From Ilyomonas sp965199845 (GTDB lineage Bacteria; Bacteroidota; Bacteroidia; Chitinophagales; Chitinophagaceae): a stretch of DNA of 64,000 nt. This document shows positions 43,036-51,492 of this stretch, one piece after another. The notes under the pieces are model-generated. The model saw only the letters and a program-made list of their open reading frames with translations. It searched no databases and was not told where the DNA came from. The stretch's first letter is position 1; the number at the start of each line of letters is the position of its first letter. Both the position numbers and the translations under genes were made by a program. The stretch covers positions 62,001 to 126,000 of the forward strand of contig CBDATZ010000039.1 of the NCBI GenBank assembly GCA_965199845.1. Direction: 5' to 3'.

Positions 43036-43135
43036 TTTACCTTTATTTTTTTACTCTATAAAAGTAAACAATATTCATTTGTTGTAAACAGGCTGCATCA
43101 TTTTTGCAAATCAAAATCATCAGACAAACACCATT

Positions 43136-44155
43136 ATGAAGTATAAATTATTAGGAACATCCGGCTTAAAAGTTTCAGAACTATGTTTGGGTACAATGGG
43201 TTTCGGAACCGAAGGCGGCTGGGGCGCCGATAAAGAAACCAGCTTTCGTATTATGGAAGCGTTTGCCAATGCAGGTGGCAATTTTTTAGATACTGCCAAC
43301 TTTTATAAAAGCGGGACATCAGAAAAAATTATCGGAGAATTTATCAGCGATAAAGACCGCGATTATTTTGTGATCGCTACCAAGTATTCTTTGTTTGATA
43401 ACAAACTAAACCCGAATGCAAATGGCAACAACCGCAAAAATTTAATGCGTAGTGTAGAAGCCAGTTTAAAGCGATTGAACACCGATTTTATTGATGTCTT
43501 ATATCTGCATATCTGGGATTTTCTTACGCCGGTTGAAGAAGTATTACACGGATTAGATGATTTGATTTCGCAAGGCAAGATAAACTATGCTGCCATTAGC
43601 GATACACCGGCGTGGATAGTTGCGAAAGCCAATACCATGGCGGATTTGATGGGTTGGCATAAATTTATTGCTTTACAAATTGAATACAGTTTATTACAAC
43701 GTGCGCCGGAAAGAGATTTGATACCCATGGCAAAACATTTTGGTATAACAGTTACTCCCTGGGCGCCGCTTGCCGGTGGTGCTTTAACCGGGAAATATTT
43801 GCGTGGCGAAAAGGGACGTTTAAAAGAAAGCAGTAATCGTTTGAATGAACGCAGCCAGGCAATCGTAAAAGAAGTATTAGCAATTGCAGATGAAATGGGT
43901 TGCGAAGCCGCACAGATTGCCCTCGCGTGGACCATGCAGCAAAATTTCGAATCCATTCCGATTGCGGGCGCCACTAAACTAAGCCAGTTAGAAAGTAATC
44001 TTAAAACGTTAGACGTAAAACTAACCTCAGAAATGTTTGAAAGACTCAACAAAGTGAGCGCAATTGAACTTGGTTTTCCGCACGATTTTTTTAATGAAGA
44101 TGCCGTAAAGCTGAATACGTTCGGCGGTTTTTACGATGCTATTGAAAAAAGATAA
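43136..44155 (+). CDS. Aldo/keto reductase
   Basis: 339 residues. TIM-barrel family features: MKYKLLGTSGLKVSELCLGT, the catalytic aspartate-tyrosine region NFLDTANFYKSGTSEKIIGE, VIATKYSLF, the histidine in FIDVLYLHIWDF and the NADPH-binding TPWAPLAGGALTGKYL and IPIAGATKLSQLESNL. It reduces carbonyls with NADPH; the substrate is not defined by neighbours. A small protein gene follows 11 bases later, probably on the same transcript. Confidence 0.92.
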   Translation: MKYKLLGTSGLKVSELCLGTMGFGTEGGWGADKETSFRIMEAFANAGGNFLDTANFYKSGTSEKIIGEFISDKDRDYFVIATKYSLFDNKLNPNANGNNRKNLMRSVEASLKRLNTDFIDVLYLHIWDFLTPVEEVLHGLDDLISQGKINYAAISDTPAWIVAKANTMADLMGWHKFIALQIEYSLLQRAPERDLIPMAKHFGITVTPWAPLAGGALTGKYLRGEKGRLKESSNRLNERSQAIVKEVLAIADEMGCEAAQIALAWTMQQNFESIPIAGATKLSQLESNLKTLDVKLTSEMFERLNKVSAIELGFPHDFFNEDAVKLNTFGGFYDAIEKR

Positions 44156-44166
44156 ACTATACCGTT

Positions 44167-44463
44167 ATGATTACGTTAGCAGAATTTGAACAAAGCCTGA
44201 AAGACAAAAAACCTCCCCAAGGCATGCCTGTTTATTTACAATCTCTTTGGTACGATGCGATTGGTGATTGGGATAAAGCGCACCATTTGGTTGATAATTT
44301 ATCCGGCGCAATAGCTGCGTCTGTTCATGCTTATTTACACCGTGTGGAAGGCGATAACTGGAATGCGAATTATTGGTACAACAGAGCTGGTAAAAAAATG
44401 CCGGATTTGAGTTTACAAGAAGAATGGAAAGAATTGGTGGCAGAGTTTATAGAACACGGGTAA
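44167..44463 (+). CDS. Conserved small protein (98 residues), 3' end inside an inverted repeat
   Basis: 98 residues, no signal peptide or membrane helix. Patterns: DAIGDWDKAHHLVDNLSGAI and VHAYLHRVEGDNWNANYWYN, then RAGKKMPDLSLQEEWKELV. This resembles a half-TPR-like small cytoplasmic protein conserved in Bacteroidota; I know of no function. It starts 11 bases after the aldo/keto reductase. Its last three codons (Glu-His-Gly) and stop lie in the left arm of the inverted repeat at 44452-44573, so the C-terminus is donated by the repeat. Confidence 0.75.
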   Translation: MITLAEFEQSLKDKKPPQGMPVYLQSLWYDAIGDWDKAHHLVDNLSGAIAASVHAYLHRVEGDNWNANYWYNRAGKKMPDLSLQEEWKELVAEFIEHG

Positions 44464-44573
44464 CATGGATTTCATGCACGGATAAAATACAGAGATTTAA
44501 CTGTTTAATAATTTATCGTTATAAGGTAAAAAAACTCAATTATCCGTGCATGAAATCCATGTTATCCGTGTTC
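44452..44573. repeat. Long inverted repeat that forms the 3' ends of two convergent genes
   Basis: Two 34-base arms, 44452-44485 and 44540-44573, match as reverse complements at 33 of 34 positions and are separated by 54 bases. Each arm itself contains CACGG(G/A)TAA twice around CATGGATTTCATG. Both arms reach into coding sequence and give each gene the same end, Glu-His-Gly-stop. A transcript from either side would fold into a very stable hairpin. Confidence 0.9.
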
Positions 44574-45287
44574 CATTTCCGCAAATTGCATCATCTGTAA
44601 AATAAAATCCGGGTTAGGACAATTACTCAGGTATTTTTCTCTTTTGTTGTAAGCACAAACACCGGGATAATCGCCCCAGTTTCCTTCCATATCTTTTATT
44701 ATCTGGAAGTGCAAATGTGGCGGCCAATTTCCATTCTCAAAAGGCTCTCCGAAATTGCCGATTGGCTCGCCAATGCTGATGTATTTTCCTTCTTCTAAAT
44801 TGGTAAGATTGCTTGCGCTAAGATGCCCGTATAAAGTATAAAATACAGTTCCGTTTAATTGATGAAGTAAAATAACAGTTGCGCCATAATCGCCAAAAGC
44901 ATCATTAAAAGCAAAGCTGTGCACCACACCGCCAAGCGGTGCAAATACAGTCGTAGCAGGCTTTCCCCAAATATCAATACCTAAATGCAATCGTCTTGGC
45001 TCAGAATATTTATCTGTTGAATTAAAAACATTGCTGCGTGTATAAATCGCACGATGTTCGGCATAACCGCCAATGCCATACGTTGCGTTATTGGTTTCTA
45101 ATTTTGTGTTGATGTATTGCGTAAATTGATTTGTATCCAATACAATTTCTTCAGAAAGTTCTGTATTTTTTACAGTAAAATCCATCAGCAGCAACTTATC
45201 TTTTTCTGAAGCAAACGGAACGATGAAATGAAAAGAATTTGCGTTCTGTTGCAGCTTTGTTTCCAATGTTAGAGATTGTAAAATCAC
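44562..45287 (-). CDS. M23 family metallopeptidase
   Basis: 241 residues with a GTG start at 45287. The frame is open further to 45383, but the extra residues are not family-like and the -7 box at 45292-45299 lies inside them. LytM-type zinc site: RRLHLGIDIWGKPATTVFAP (His and Asp), and the HxH in WPPHLHFQIIKD; FAFNDAFGDYGATVILLHQL and FYTLYGHLSASNL are standard. No signal peptide is evident from this start, unusual for a peptidoglycan endopeptidase, so either it acts in the cytoplasm or export is by other means. Its C-terminus is inside the inverted repeat. Confidence 0.85.
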   Translation of the reverse strand: MILQSLTLETKLQQNANSFHFIVPFASEKDKLLLMDFTVKNTELSEEIVLDTNQFTQYINTKLETNNATYGIGGYAEHRAIYTRSNVFNSTDKYSEPRRLHLGIDIWGKPATTVFAPLGGVVHSFAFNDAFGDYGATVILLHQLNGTVFYTLYGHLSASNLTNLEEGKYISIGEPIGNFGEPFENGNWPPHLHFQIIKDMEGNWGDYPGVCAYNKREKYLSNCPNPDFILQMMQFAEMEHG

Positions 45288-45291
45288 ATAG

Positions 45292-45299
45292 TGAAGATA
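45292..45299 (-). promoter_or_regulatory. -7-like element before the M23 gene
   Basis: TATCTTCA on the minus strand, close to TAnnTT(T/C)G, 4 bases before the GTG start at 45287. Implies a leaderless transcript if real. Confidence 0.4.
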
Positions 45300-45388
45300 A
45301 CAGAAAAACAATCGTCTTATTGTAAGAGAAATGATAAATGGAAATTTCACAAACCGGATTCTTTTTATTTGAATAAATTGCAAATGCT

Positions 45389-45580
45389 ATGATAGAACAG
45401 CAAGAATATAAAGAACCTGATTTTGAAAAAGCAGAACTTGATTTGCTGAAAGATGGATTAAAGCGAACGCATGAAGAACGTTTTAAAATGATGACTCTCT
45501 TAATGAAGAGAAATATCATGTTTAAAAAAGCAAAAATTACTCATAAACCTTTATCCGCAACAACAAAAAAAGATGTATAA
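45389..45580 (+). CDS. Small protein upstream of a nucleotidyltransferase
   Basis: 63 residues, charged (MIEQQEYKEPDFEKAELDLL, then KRTHEERFKMMTLLMKRNIM and FKKAKITHKPLSAT). Helical, cytoplasmic, no named domain. Its stop codon is 3 bases before the ATG of the nucleotidyltransferase, so the two form a tight pair. The layout recalls small partners of nucleotidyltransferase toxins, but neither sequence type nor activity confirms this. Confidence 0.65.
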   Translation: MIEQQEYKEPDFEKAELDLLKDGLKRTHEERFKMMTLLMKRNIMFKKAKITHKPLSATTKKDV

Positions 45581-45583
45581 ATC

Positions 45584-46086
45584 ATGGATATATATGATGA
45601 AGAGTTTATTTTATTTTGGTCAGTATTAAACAAACATCAAGTAAAATATATAATGATTGGAGGTGTTGCAACAAATCTTCATGGATATAATCGTTCTACA
45701 GAAGATATTGATATATGGCTTTCTGATACACTAAGTAACAGCGCCAGTTTAGACAGGCATTAAAAGTATATTCGTCAATTGATTATTTTATGATTGACGA
45801 CATGCAAATCGTTCCGGGCCGGACGTATTTCAATCTAAATAACGGAACGCGCTTAGACTTAGTGATTGAGATGAAAGGATTAGAGAACTACACTTTTGAT
45901 GAATGTTTTGAAGCAGCTACAATTGCGGAAATAGCAAATGTTCAGGTTCCGTTTCTACATATCAATCATCTCATTCAAAACAAAAAAGTTGTGAACCGGC
46001 CAAAAGACCAGGTTGACGTAATCTATCTTGAAAAAATAAAACAACTGTTACAGGAACAAGAGAATAAAAACAAAAATCAGTTATAA
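45584..46086 (+). pseudogene. Nucleotidyltransferase (DUF6036-like), frameshifted
   Basis: The start at 45584 reads MDIYDEEFILFWSVLNKHQ, then YIMIGGVATNLHGYNRSTED and IDIWLSDTLSNS, a nucleotidyltransferase head with the GG and DxD motifs (EDIDIW), and stops at TAA near 45763. The other frame takes over at about 45745 as FRQALKVYSSIDYFMIDD, then MQIVPGRTYFNLNNGTRLDL with the third acidic residue, LHINHLIQNKKVVNRPKDQV and ends at 46086. One missing base near 45744-45750 explains it. The whole would be ~167 residues. The gene is broken or the base is an assembly error. Its end overlaps the convergent acyl-CoA ligase by 10 bases. Confidence 0.75.
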
Positions 46087-47864
46087 ATTTCTTCAATTTT
46101 GTCTTTGTATTTTTCCATTATCACCTTTCGTTTCAGGCTCATCTTCGGTGTCATTTCACCAGTCTCAATTCCCCATTCCTGCGGCAACAATTCAAAGCGT
46201 TTTACTTGTTCTACCTGGTTAAAAAACGGGTTGTATTTATCACGAATTGATTTATATAAATCGTGTACTTTGGGTTCTTTAATTAAAGCTTCATGGCTGG
46301 CAGCCGCAATGCCATTGTCTTTTGCCCATTTCTTCAAAGCCGGGAAGGAAGGAACAATCAAAGCGCCAACAAATTTTTTACCCGCACCAACAACCATTAC
46401 CTGCTCAACAAACATGCTTTCTTTCAGCTTATTTTCTATTGGCTGAGGCGCTACATATTTTCCGCCACTGGTTTTAAACAATTCCTTTTTGCGGTCGGTA
46501 ATTTTTAAAAATCTGCCTTCATCTATAATACCAATATCACCGGTATGCAACCAGCCGTCAATCACGGTTTCAGCCGTTAAATCGGGGCGTTTGTAATAAC
46601 CTTTCATCACGCTTTCGCCACGCACACAAATCTCGCCGTCTTCTTCCAGTTTCAATTCAACACCTTGAATTATCGGACCAACAGTTCCATATTTACTATC
46701 GCCCGTTGCTTTACGGTTTACGGCAATTACAGGACTATTTTCCGTAGGTCCGTAACCTTCGTAAACCGGAATTCCGGCACCATTAAAAATACGTAACAAC
46801 TTCTCCTGGCAAGCGGCGCCGCCGGTAACAATAAAACTGATATTTCCGCCAAGTGCTTCGCGCCATTTACTAAACACCAGTTTGTTTGCAAGCTTCAATC
46901 GAATATTATAAAGTGCGCCACCATTTTTACGGTTGTCGTATTTTGTTGCAATACGCACAGCCCAGAAAAACAAACTGCGTTTAACGCCGCCAAGCAACGC
47001 CCCGGTTGTCATGATTTTCTCAAATACTTTTTCGAGCAAACGTGGCACGGTTGTAAAACCATCGGGTTTTATTTCTTTTAAATTATCGCCAATCGTTTCA
47101 AGACTTTCTGCATAATAAATGCTGATGCCGCTGAACAGATAAATATAGCTGACGCACTTTTCGAAAATATGATTGAGCGGAAGAAAGCTAAGCACTTTAT
47201 TACCGGGCGCATCTTCGAACGGAAAACTTTCTTTTGAAAAAATGGCATTGCTTACAATATTCTTATGCGTAAGCATCACGCCTTTGGGCGTTCCGGTTGT
47301 GCCGGATGTATAAATAATAGTTGCTAAATGCTCTTCGGGAATTGTTTTCTTATTCTCTTCTACTTTTTGCAGCATCGCATCGTTGCTTAAAGAAAATATT
47401 TCTGACCAATGTTTTACACCTTCTATTTTTTCGAAACTGTAAACTTCTTTCAGCGATGGAATTTTGTCTTTAATAGCCGCTATTTTATGATACAAATCTT
47501 CACTGCTTACAAACATGTATTTTACTGCCGCATCATTCAGAATAAACTCGATTTCAAGCGGGTTGGTTGTCGGGTAAAGCGGAACCAATACAGCGCCGGT
47601 TTGCTGTACCGCCAAATCGGTCATTAGCCATTCCGGACGATTGTTGCTGATGATGGCAATCTTATCAGCCGCTTCAGGTGTAAATTCAGAAGCGCCAACG
47701 CCCAATTGCAGTAAAGCAGCACTGAACTTCGTAACAATATCTTTTACATCCTGCGTCGTATATTTTTTCCAGTCTCCGTTTTCCTTTCCGCTTAGCATCG
47801 TTATGCCCGGAAATTTCTGTAATTGCAAGTCAACCGCGTCAAAAAGTCGTGTAGGTTTCATCAT
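46077..47864 (-). CDS. Long-chain fatty acid--CoA ligase
   Basis: 595 residues; two adjacent ATGs (47864 and 47861) are both possible starts. Adenylation motifs: the P-loop-like TIIYTSGTTGTPKGVMLTHK, YEGYGPTENSPVIAVN, GWLHTGDIGIIDEGRFLKIT and DRKKELFKTSGGKYVAPQPI. The large insert and AASHEALIKEPKVHD put it with the FadD15/long-chain AMP-dependent synthetases. It activates fatty acids to acyl-CoA and can supply the acyl-CoA dehydrogenase at 34045. A -7 box and a small palindrome lie upstream. Confidence 0.93.
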   Translation of the reverse strand: MMKPTRLFDAVDLQLQKFPGITMLSGKENGDWKKYTTQDVKDIVTKFSAALLQLGVGASEFTPEAADKIAIISNNRPEWLMTDLAVQQTGAVLVPLYPTTNPLEIEFILNDAAVKYMFVSSEDLYHKIAAIKDKIPSLKEVYSFEKIEGVKHWSEIFSLSNDAMLQKVEENKKTIPEEHLATIIYTSGTTGTPKGVMLTHKNIVSNAIFSKESFPFEDAPGNKVLSFLPLNHIFEKCVSYIYLFSGISIYYAESLETIGDNLKEIKPDGFTTVPRLLEKVFEKIMTTGALLGGVKRSLFFWAVRIATKYDNRKNGGALYNIRLKLANKLVFSKWREALGGNISFIVTGGAACQEKLLRIFNGAGIPVYEGYGPTENSPVIAVNRKATGDSKYGTVGPIIQGVELKLEEDGEICVRGESVMKGYYKRPDLTAETVIDGWLHTGDIGIIDEGRFLKITDRKKELFKTSGGKYVAPQPIENKLKESMFVEQVMVVGAGKKFVGALIVPSFPALKKWAKDNGIAAASHEALIKEPKVHDLYKSIRDKYNPFFNQVEQVKRFELLPQEWGIETGEMTPKMSLKRKVIMEKYKDKIEEIYN

Positions 47865-47880
47865 AAGAACAAAGCAATTC

Positions 47881-47896
47881 TGCTATATAAATAGCA
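47881..47896. promoter_or_regulatory. Candidate operator palindrome of the acyl-CoA ligase gene
   Basis: TGCTATATAAATAGCA, perfect 6-base arms, directly downstream of the -7 box, in the same relative place as the palindrome before the acyl-CoA dehydrogenase. Its sequence differs from that one, so a common regulator is not supported. Confidence 0.3.
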
Positions 47897-47897
47897 A

Positions 47898-47905
47898 CAA
47901 ATATA
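47898..47905 (-). promoter_or_regulatory. -7 element for the acyl-CoA ligase gene
   Basis: TATATTTG, exact TAnnTTTG on the minus strand, with TTTG about 22 bases upstream and 33 bases to the ATG. Confidence 0.55.
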
Positions 47906-48188
47906 ATTGTTACAAATTGTTTTAAAACAAAGTAAGCTTGCAAGAGAGAAACATTACAAATTGCATCAATACATAAGAGATTTGGCTATCCAGGCTAAAT
48001 TATATTGTTTCCATAACTGTTTATTTCTCCGACAATATAAGAATCCGCAAAACAAAATTTTTACAATCTGGATTGTTGTTTTGCGAACAAATTCGTCATC
48101 CTTCTAAACAAATTTCCTGTAAGAACCCAAATCTTACAAATGAACCCCGCTTGCCTAACTCCACTATAGCAGGCTAAAATTTATTTTT

Positions 48189-51100
48189 ATGAAAGAACAA
48201 AAACAAAAAGAAAATCAGATTCCATTTACAAAAAGTGAATGGAAAGGCAAAGAAGTTGATCATCGTACCGATCGGGTTATTGTAAAGCTGAGAGTAAACC
48301 CGCGAAAGCCGGATGAACAGGATATTAAACGAAAAACCGAAAGCATTTTAAAGGCGGACAAAAGTTTAAAACTGCTCCGCACTTCTACTAATACAGGCAG
48401 ACTTTTATTTGAAGTTCCGGCTGGAACTGATGTAGTTCAGCTCGCTGAAAAATTATCGAAACTGCCAGACGTAAAGTTTGCTGAACCCGATTTAATAGGT
48501 GAGATAAGATTTATACCAAATGATACGCGCTTTTCGGAACAATGGGCTTTGCCTATGATTGATGCAGAAGGCGCCTGGGATCTTGAAAGAGGTACAGCCA
48601 GTGTATTGATCGGCATAACAGATACCGGTATTTCGGCTGACGATGCCGGCGCACTTACACACCCTGACCTGGACGATAATACGCGTTATATTTTAGGACA
48701 TGACTATGTAAATGATGATGACCTTCCTAAAGACGATCACGGGCATGGCACGCATGTATGCGGAACCGCAGCCGCAGAAAGCAATAACGCCAGCGGTGTT
48801 ACCGGTTTAAACTGGAATTCGCAGGTTTATATTTGTAAGATTGCAGATTCGGGAGGTTTTAGCGCCCAATCAGATATGGCAGATGCTATTGAAGAGATTG
48901 TTGACTATGCGGTGGCTCACAACTTACATGCTATCATAAGCATGAGTTTACGCTGGACATCTGCCACAGATACGTTGCGCGATGCCTGTCAGTATGCGCA
49001 CGATCAAGGTATGTTGTTATCTATTGCAACAGGTAACGACCATGGTGCAGTTGGTTTTCCGGCCAGTTTATCTACAACCATCAACGGTATTATTGCCGTT
49101 GGAGCCACTGATTCCGGTGATGCTGTTGCCGACTTTTCAAACAAAGGTCCTGAAGTTACCGTTGTTGCGCCGGGCGTAGGCATTTTATCTACGTTTCCTA
49201 CGTATGATGTTAGTGGCAGTTCTGCGCATGATTTCGTTTCCTGGGATGGCACTTCTATGGCAACGCCACATGTTGCCGGGCTTGCTTCATTGGTTTGGAG
49301 CCATGTGCCGCAACTTACAAATGAGCAGGTTAAAGATGTGATTGTAAATACAGCCGTTAAATTGGGCGCAGGTGATTTTGATGACGCCTGGGGACATGGT
49401 CGTATTAATGCATCTGATGCCGTAGCAAAAGCCGGCTGGACTATTACACCAACACAAATCAATCTTCAATTTATAGATATTCCCGAAGGAGAAACACAGC
49501 TTCGCGCCATCAGGTTAGATGTAAACAGCTTTCATGCAACCTCTTTCGAAATGTCAATCTTGCCCGGCGCTCCGTTTACGATGTATAATTATACAAGCCC
49601 GACAACCATTGGCAAAACAACAGATTACGATACACCAAGAGAAGTTTATTTGTGGGTTAAATATACCGGCACAACGGCGGGCGACATAGCCAATACAACC
49701 GCGCAGGTAAGATGTATAACCACAAACGAAACATTTGATGTGAACATAACTGCCAACACCATTGCAAGACCAACCTGCGCTATGATTTTGGTGTTAGACA
49801 AGTCAGGAAGTATGTTAGAACAGTCGGGTATCGGCACTCTTACAAGAGAACAGGTGCTGCGCTTCTCGGCAAACATTTTTATGAGTTATGTACGCCAGAA
49901 TAACGGTGTGGGTATTGTAACTTTTGATCAGGATGCTTATGACTTATTAAATCCGGTAGCCGGACCCTTTGGTGCGCCCGACGATCCGTTTGATACGGCC
50001 AGGTCAACCGCTGTTTCTGCTTTAGGAGGTTATGCAGCAAATCCATTGGGCTTAACCGCCATTGGGGATGGTATTGAAAGAGCACACAACAATTTATCAT
50101 CTGTTTCCGGCTACGATAAAAAAGCCATTATTGTTTTTACAGATGGTTTTGAAACAGCGTCAAAATATATTGCAGACGTTAGTTCTTTAATTAACGAACA
50201 AGTATTTGCCGTAGGCTTAGGAACTGCCGACCAGTTGCAACCGGCTTCACTAAACAATATTTGCAATGGTCATAATGGTTATTTGCTGCTTACCGATCAG
50301 TTAGACAATGATGATATTTTTAAACTGGCAAAATACTTTTTACAGATACAAGCCGGTGTAAATAATGAACAGGTTGTAGTTGATCCGAACGGATATGTTT
50401 TGCCCGGACGTATTGAACGCATACCATTTGATTTGAACGAAACAGATATTTCGGCTGATGCTATCGTTATGACTCCGATTCAGGGTTTGGTAGAAGTAGC
50501 CATTGAAACACCGGATGGCAATATCATCCAGCCTTCTAATCTTACTTCTTTCCCTACGGTTGATAAAGTTAACGGCGCGCAATTGTGTTATTACAAAATG
50601 ACGTTACCTGTTAGCGATGGCGCTTCTATAAATGCGCAAACCGGAAGATGGAATATTTTACTGCGAACAAACGATAAATATTACAGGAAATATTCTTCAA
50701 ATCAATATGATAACAACGGTTATACAGGCACTAACGCGCACGGAGTAAAATACACGGCATTGGTTCATGCATATTCTAATTTACGTATGAAAGGCAATCT
50801 CTCACAAACTTCGTACGAACCGGGCGGAGATATACATGTGCGTTGTTTAATAAGCGAATATGGTGTGCCATTACAAAAAAGATCAAGCGTATCTGCATCC
50901 ATACAATTTCCCGATGGTTCTTCCGGTAACGTTGTATTATCAAAAACAGGTACCGGCGTTTATGAAACAACCATACAGGCAAATTTGCCGGGCATTTATA
51001 AGTTTGTAATACATGCCAAAGGGTTAACATCGCGCAACACAGCGTTTACGCGCGAACAGGTATTGACTTGCGGCGTTTGGAAAGGCGGTAACAATCCTGT

Positions 51101-51266
51101 ACCAAGCTCAACGAACGATCCAAGTAAAAACAATACGGAAGAAGCGATTTGTAAATTACTTCATTGTATAAGCCGTAATGTAAACAGCGATATACAGGAA
51201 AGATGGGCAAAAGAAGGCATTAATCTCAGCCAGTTAAGCAAATGCTATTGCAATGGTGATTGTTAG
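48189..51266 (+). CDS. Subtilisin-like (S8) serine protease fused to a von Willebrand factor A domain, no signal peptide
   Basis: 1025 residues. N-terminus MKEQKQKENQIPFTKSEWKG has no signal peptide. A pro-domain-like unit spans ~27-105 (DRVIVKLR, then LLFEVPAGTDVVQLAEKLSK). The S8 domain spans ~120-415 with catalytic Asp145 (IGITDTGIS), His186 (DDHGHGTHVCG), oxyanion Asn283 (ATGNDHG) and Ser356 (DGTSMATPHVAG). A beta domain (~416-525) leads to a VWA domain (~529-725) with MIDAS DKSGS at 537-541 and IIVFTDGFE. Beta-rich C-terminal domains (GTGVYETTIQANLPGIYKF, VIHAKGLTSRNTAFTREQV) follow, and it ends in a short cysteine cluster, LSKCYCNGDC. All catalytic residues are intact. Location is unclear without an export signal. 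It stands as a single transcription unit. Confidence 0.9.
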   Translation: MKEQKQKENQIPFTKSEWKGKEVDHRTDRVIVKLRVNPRKPDEQDIKRKTESILKADKSLKLLRTSTNTGRLLFEVPAGTDVVQLAEKLSKLPDVKFAEPDLIGEIRFIPNDTRFSEQWALPMIDAEGAWDLERGTASVLIGITDTGISADDAGALTHPDLDDNTRYILGHDYVNDDDLPKDDHGHGTHVCGTAAAESNNASGVTGLNWNSQVYICKIADSGGFSAQSDMADAIEEIVDYAVAHNLHAIISMSLRWTSATDTLRDACQYAHDQGMLLSIATGNDHGAVGFPASLSTTINGIIAVGATDSGDAVADFSNKGPEVTVVAPGVGILSTFPTYDVSGSSAHDFVSWDGTSMATPHVAGLASLVWSHVPQLTNEQVKDVIVNTAVKLGAGDFDDAWGHGRINASDAVAKAGWTITPTQINLQFIDIPEGETQLRAIRLDVNSFHATSFEMSILPGAPFTMYNYTSPTTIGKTTDYDTPREVYLWVKYTGTTAGDIANTTAQVRCITTNETFDVNITANTIARPTCAMILVLDKSGSMLEQSGIGTLTREQVLRFSANIFMSYVRQNNGVGIVTFDQDAYDLLNPVAGPFGAPDDPFDTARSTAVSALGGYAANPLGLTAIGDGIERAHNNLSSVSGYDKKAIIVFTDGFETASKYIADVSSLINEQVFAVGLGTADQLQPASLNNICNGHNGYLLLTDQLDNDDIFKLAKYFLQIQAGVNNEQVVVDPNGYVLPGRIERIPFDLNETDISADAIVMTPIQGLVEVAIETPDGNIIQPSNLTSFPTVDKVNGAQLCYYKMTLPVSDGASINAQTGRWNILLRTNDKYYRKYSSNQYDNNGYTGTNAHGVKYTALVHAYSNLRMKGNLSQTSYEPGGDIHVRCLISEYGVPLQKRSSVSASIQFPDGSSGNVVLSKTGTGVYETTIQANLPGIYKFVIHAKGLTSRNTAFTREQVLTCGVWKGGNNPVPSSTNDPSKNNTEEAICKLLHCISRNVNSDIQERWAKEGINLSQLSKCYCNGDC

Positions 51267-51291
51267 AAAAGATAAAATGTTATGATGTATC

Positions 51292-51333
51292 AATACAACA
51301 AAGCATCCGTAAAAATGGATGCTTTGTTGTATT
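51292..51333 (+). terminator. Strong hairpin after the subtilase-VWA gene
   Basis: Perfect 17-base stem AATACAACAAAGCATCC with an 8-base loop and its complement. It is 25 bases after the stop codon. The usual T run is missing, so it may act mainly as an mRNA 3' end stabiliser. Confidence 0.7.
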
Positions 51334-51436
51334 ATAACGGATTCAATATTCTTCTGGTAGTGGTATAAAATAAGACATAATGACAAACTTCAAATCCAAT
51401 TTTTGATTCTCACATATCTTCAGCTTACAATATAAA

Positions 51437-51492
51437 ATCTTATCTCTTGAAACTTTGCCTCTTGAATCTTGTTTCTTGTCTCTTGAAACTTT
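51437..51492. repeat. Interspersed TCTTGAATCTTG-type repeat
   Basis: Imperfect copies of TATCTCTTGAAACTT and CTCTTGAATCTTGTTTCTTG, reverse-oriented relative to the copy at 25171. It reaches the stop codon of the serine hydrolase gene. Confidence 0.65.

Larger units (their letters stand above)
47865..48188. other. Divergent intergenic region with two hairpins
   Basis: 324 bases between the acyl-CoA ligase and the subtilase-VWA gene. It contains the ligase promoter at 47898 and, on the plus-strand side, two consecutive inverted repeats: TTATATTGT at 48000-48008 with ACAATATAA at 48032-48040, and CGCAAAACAA at 48046-48055 with TTGTTTTGCG at 48076-48085. Neither is followed by a T run. A TATAG box near 48166 could serve the protease gene. 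Confidence 0.55.
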
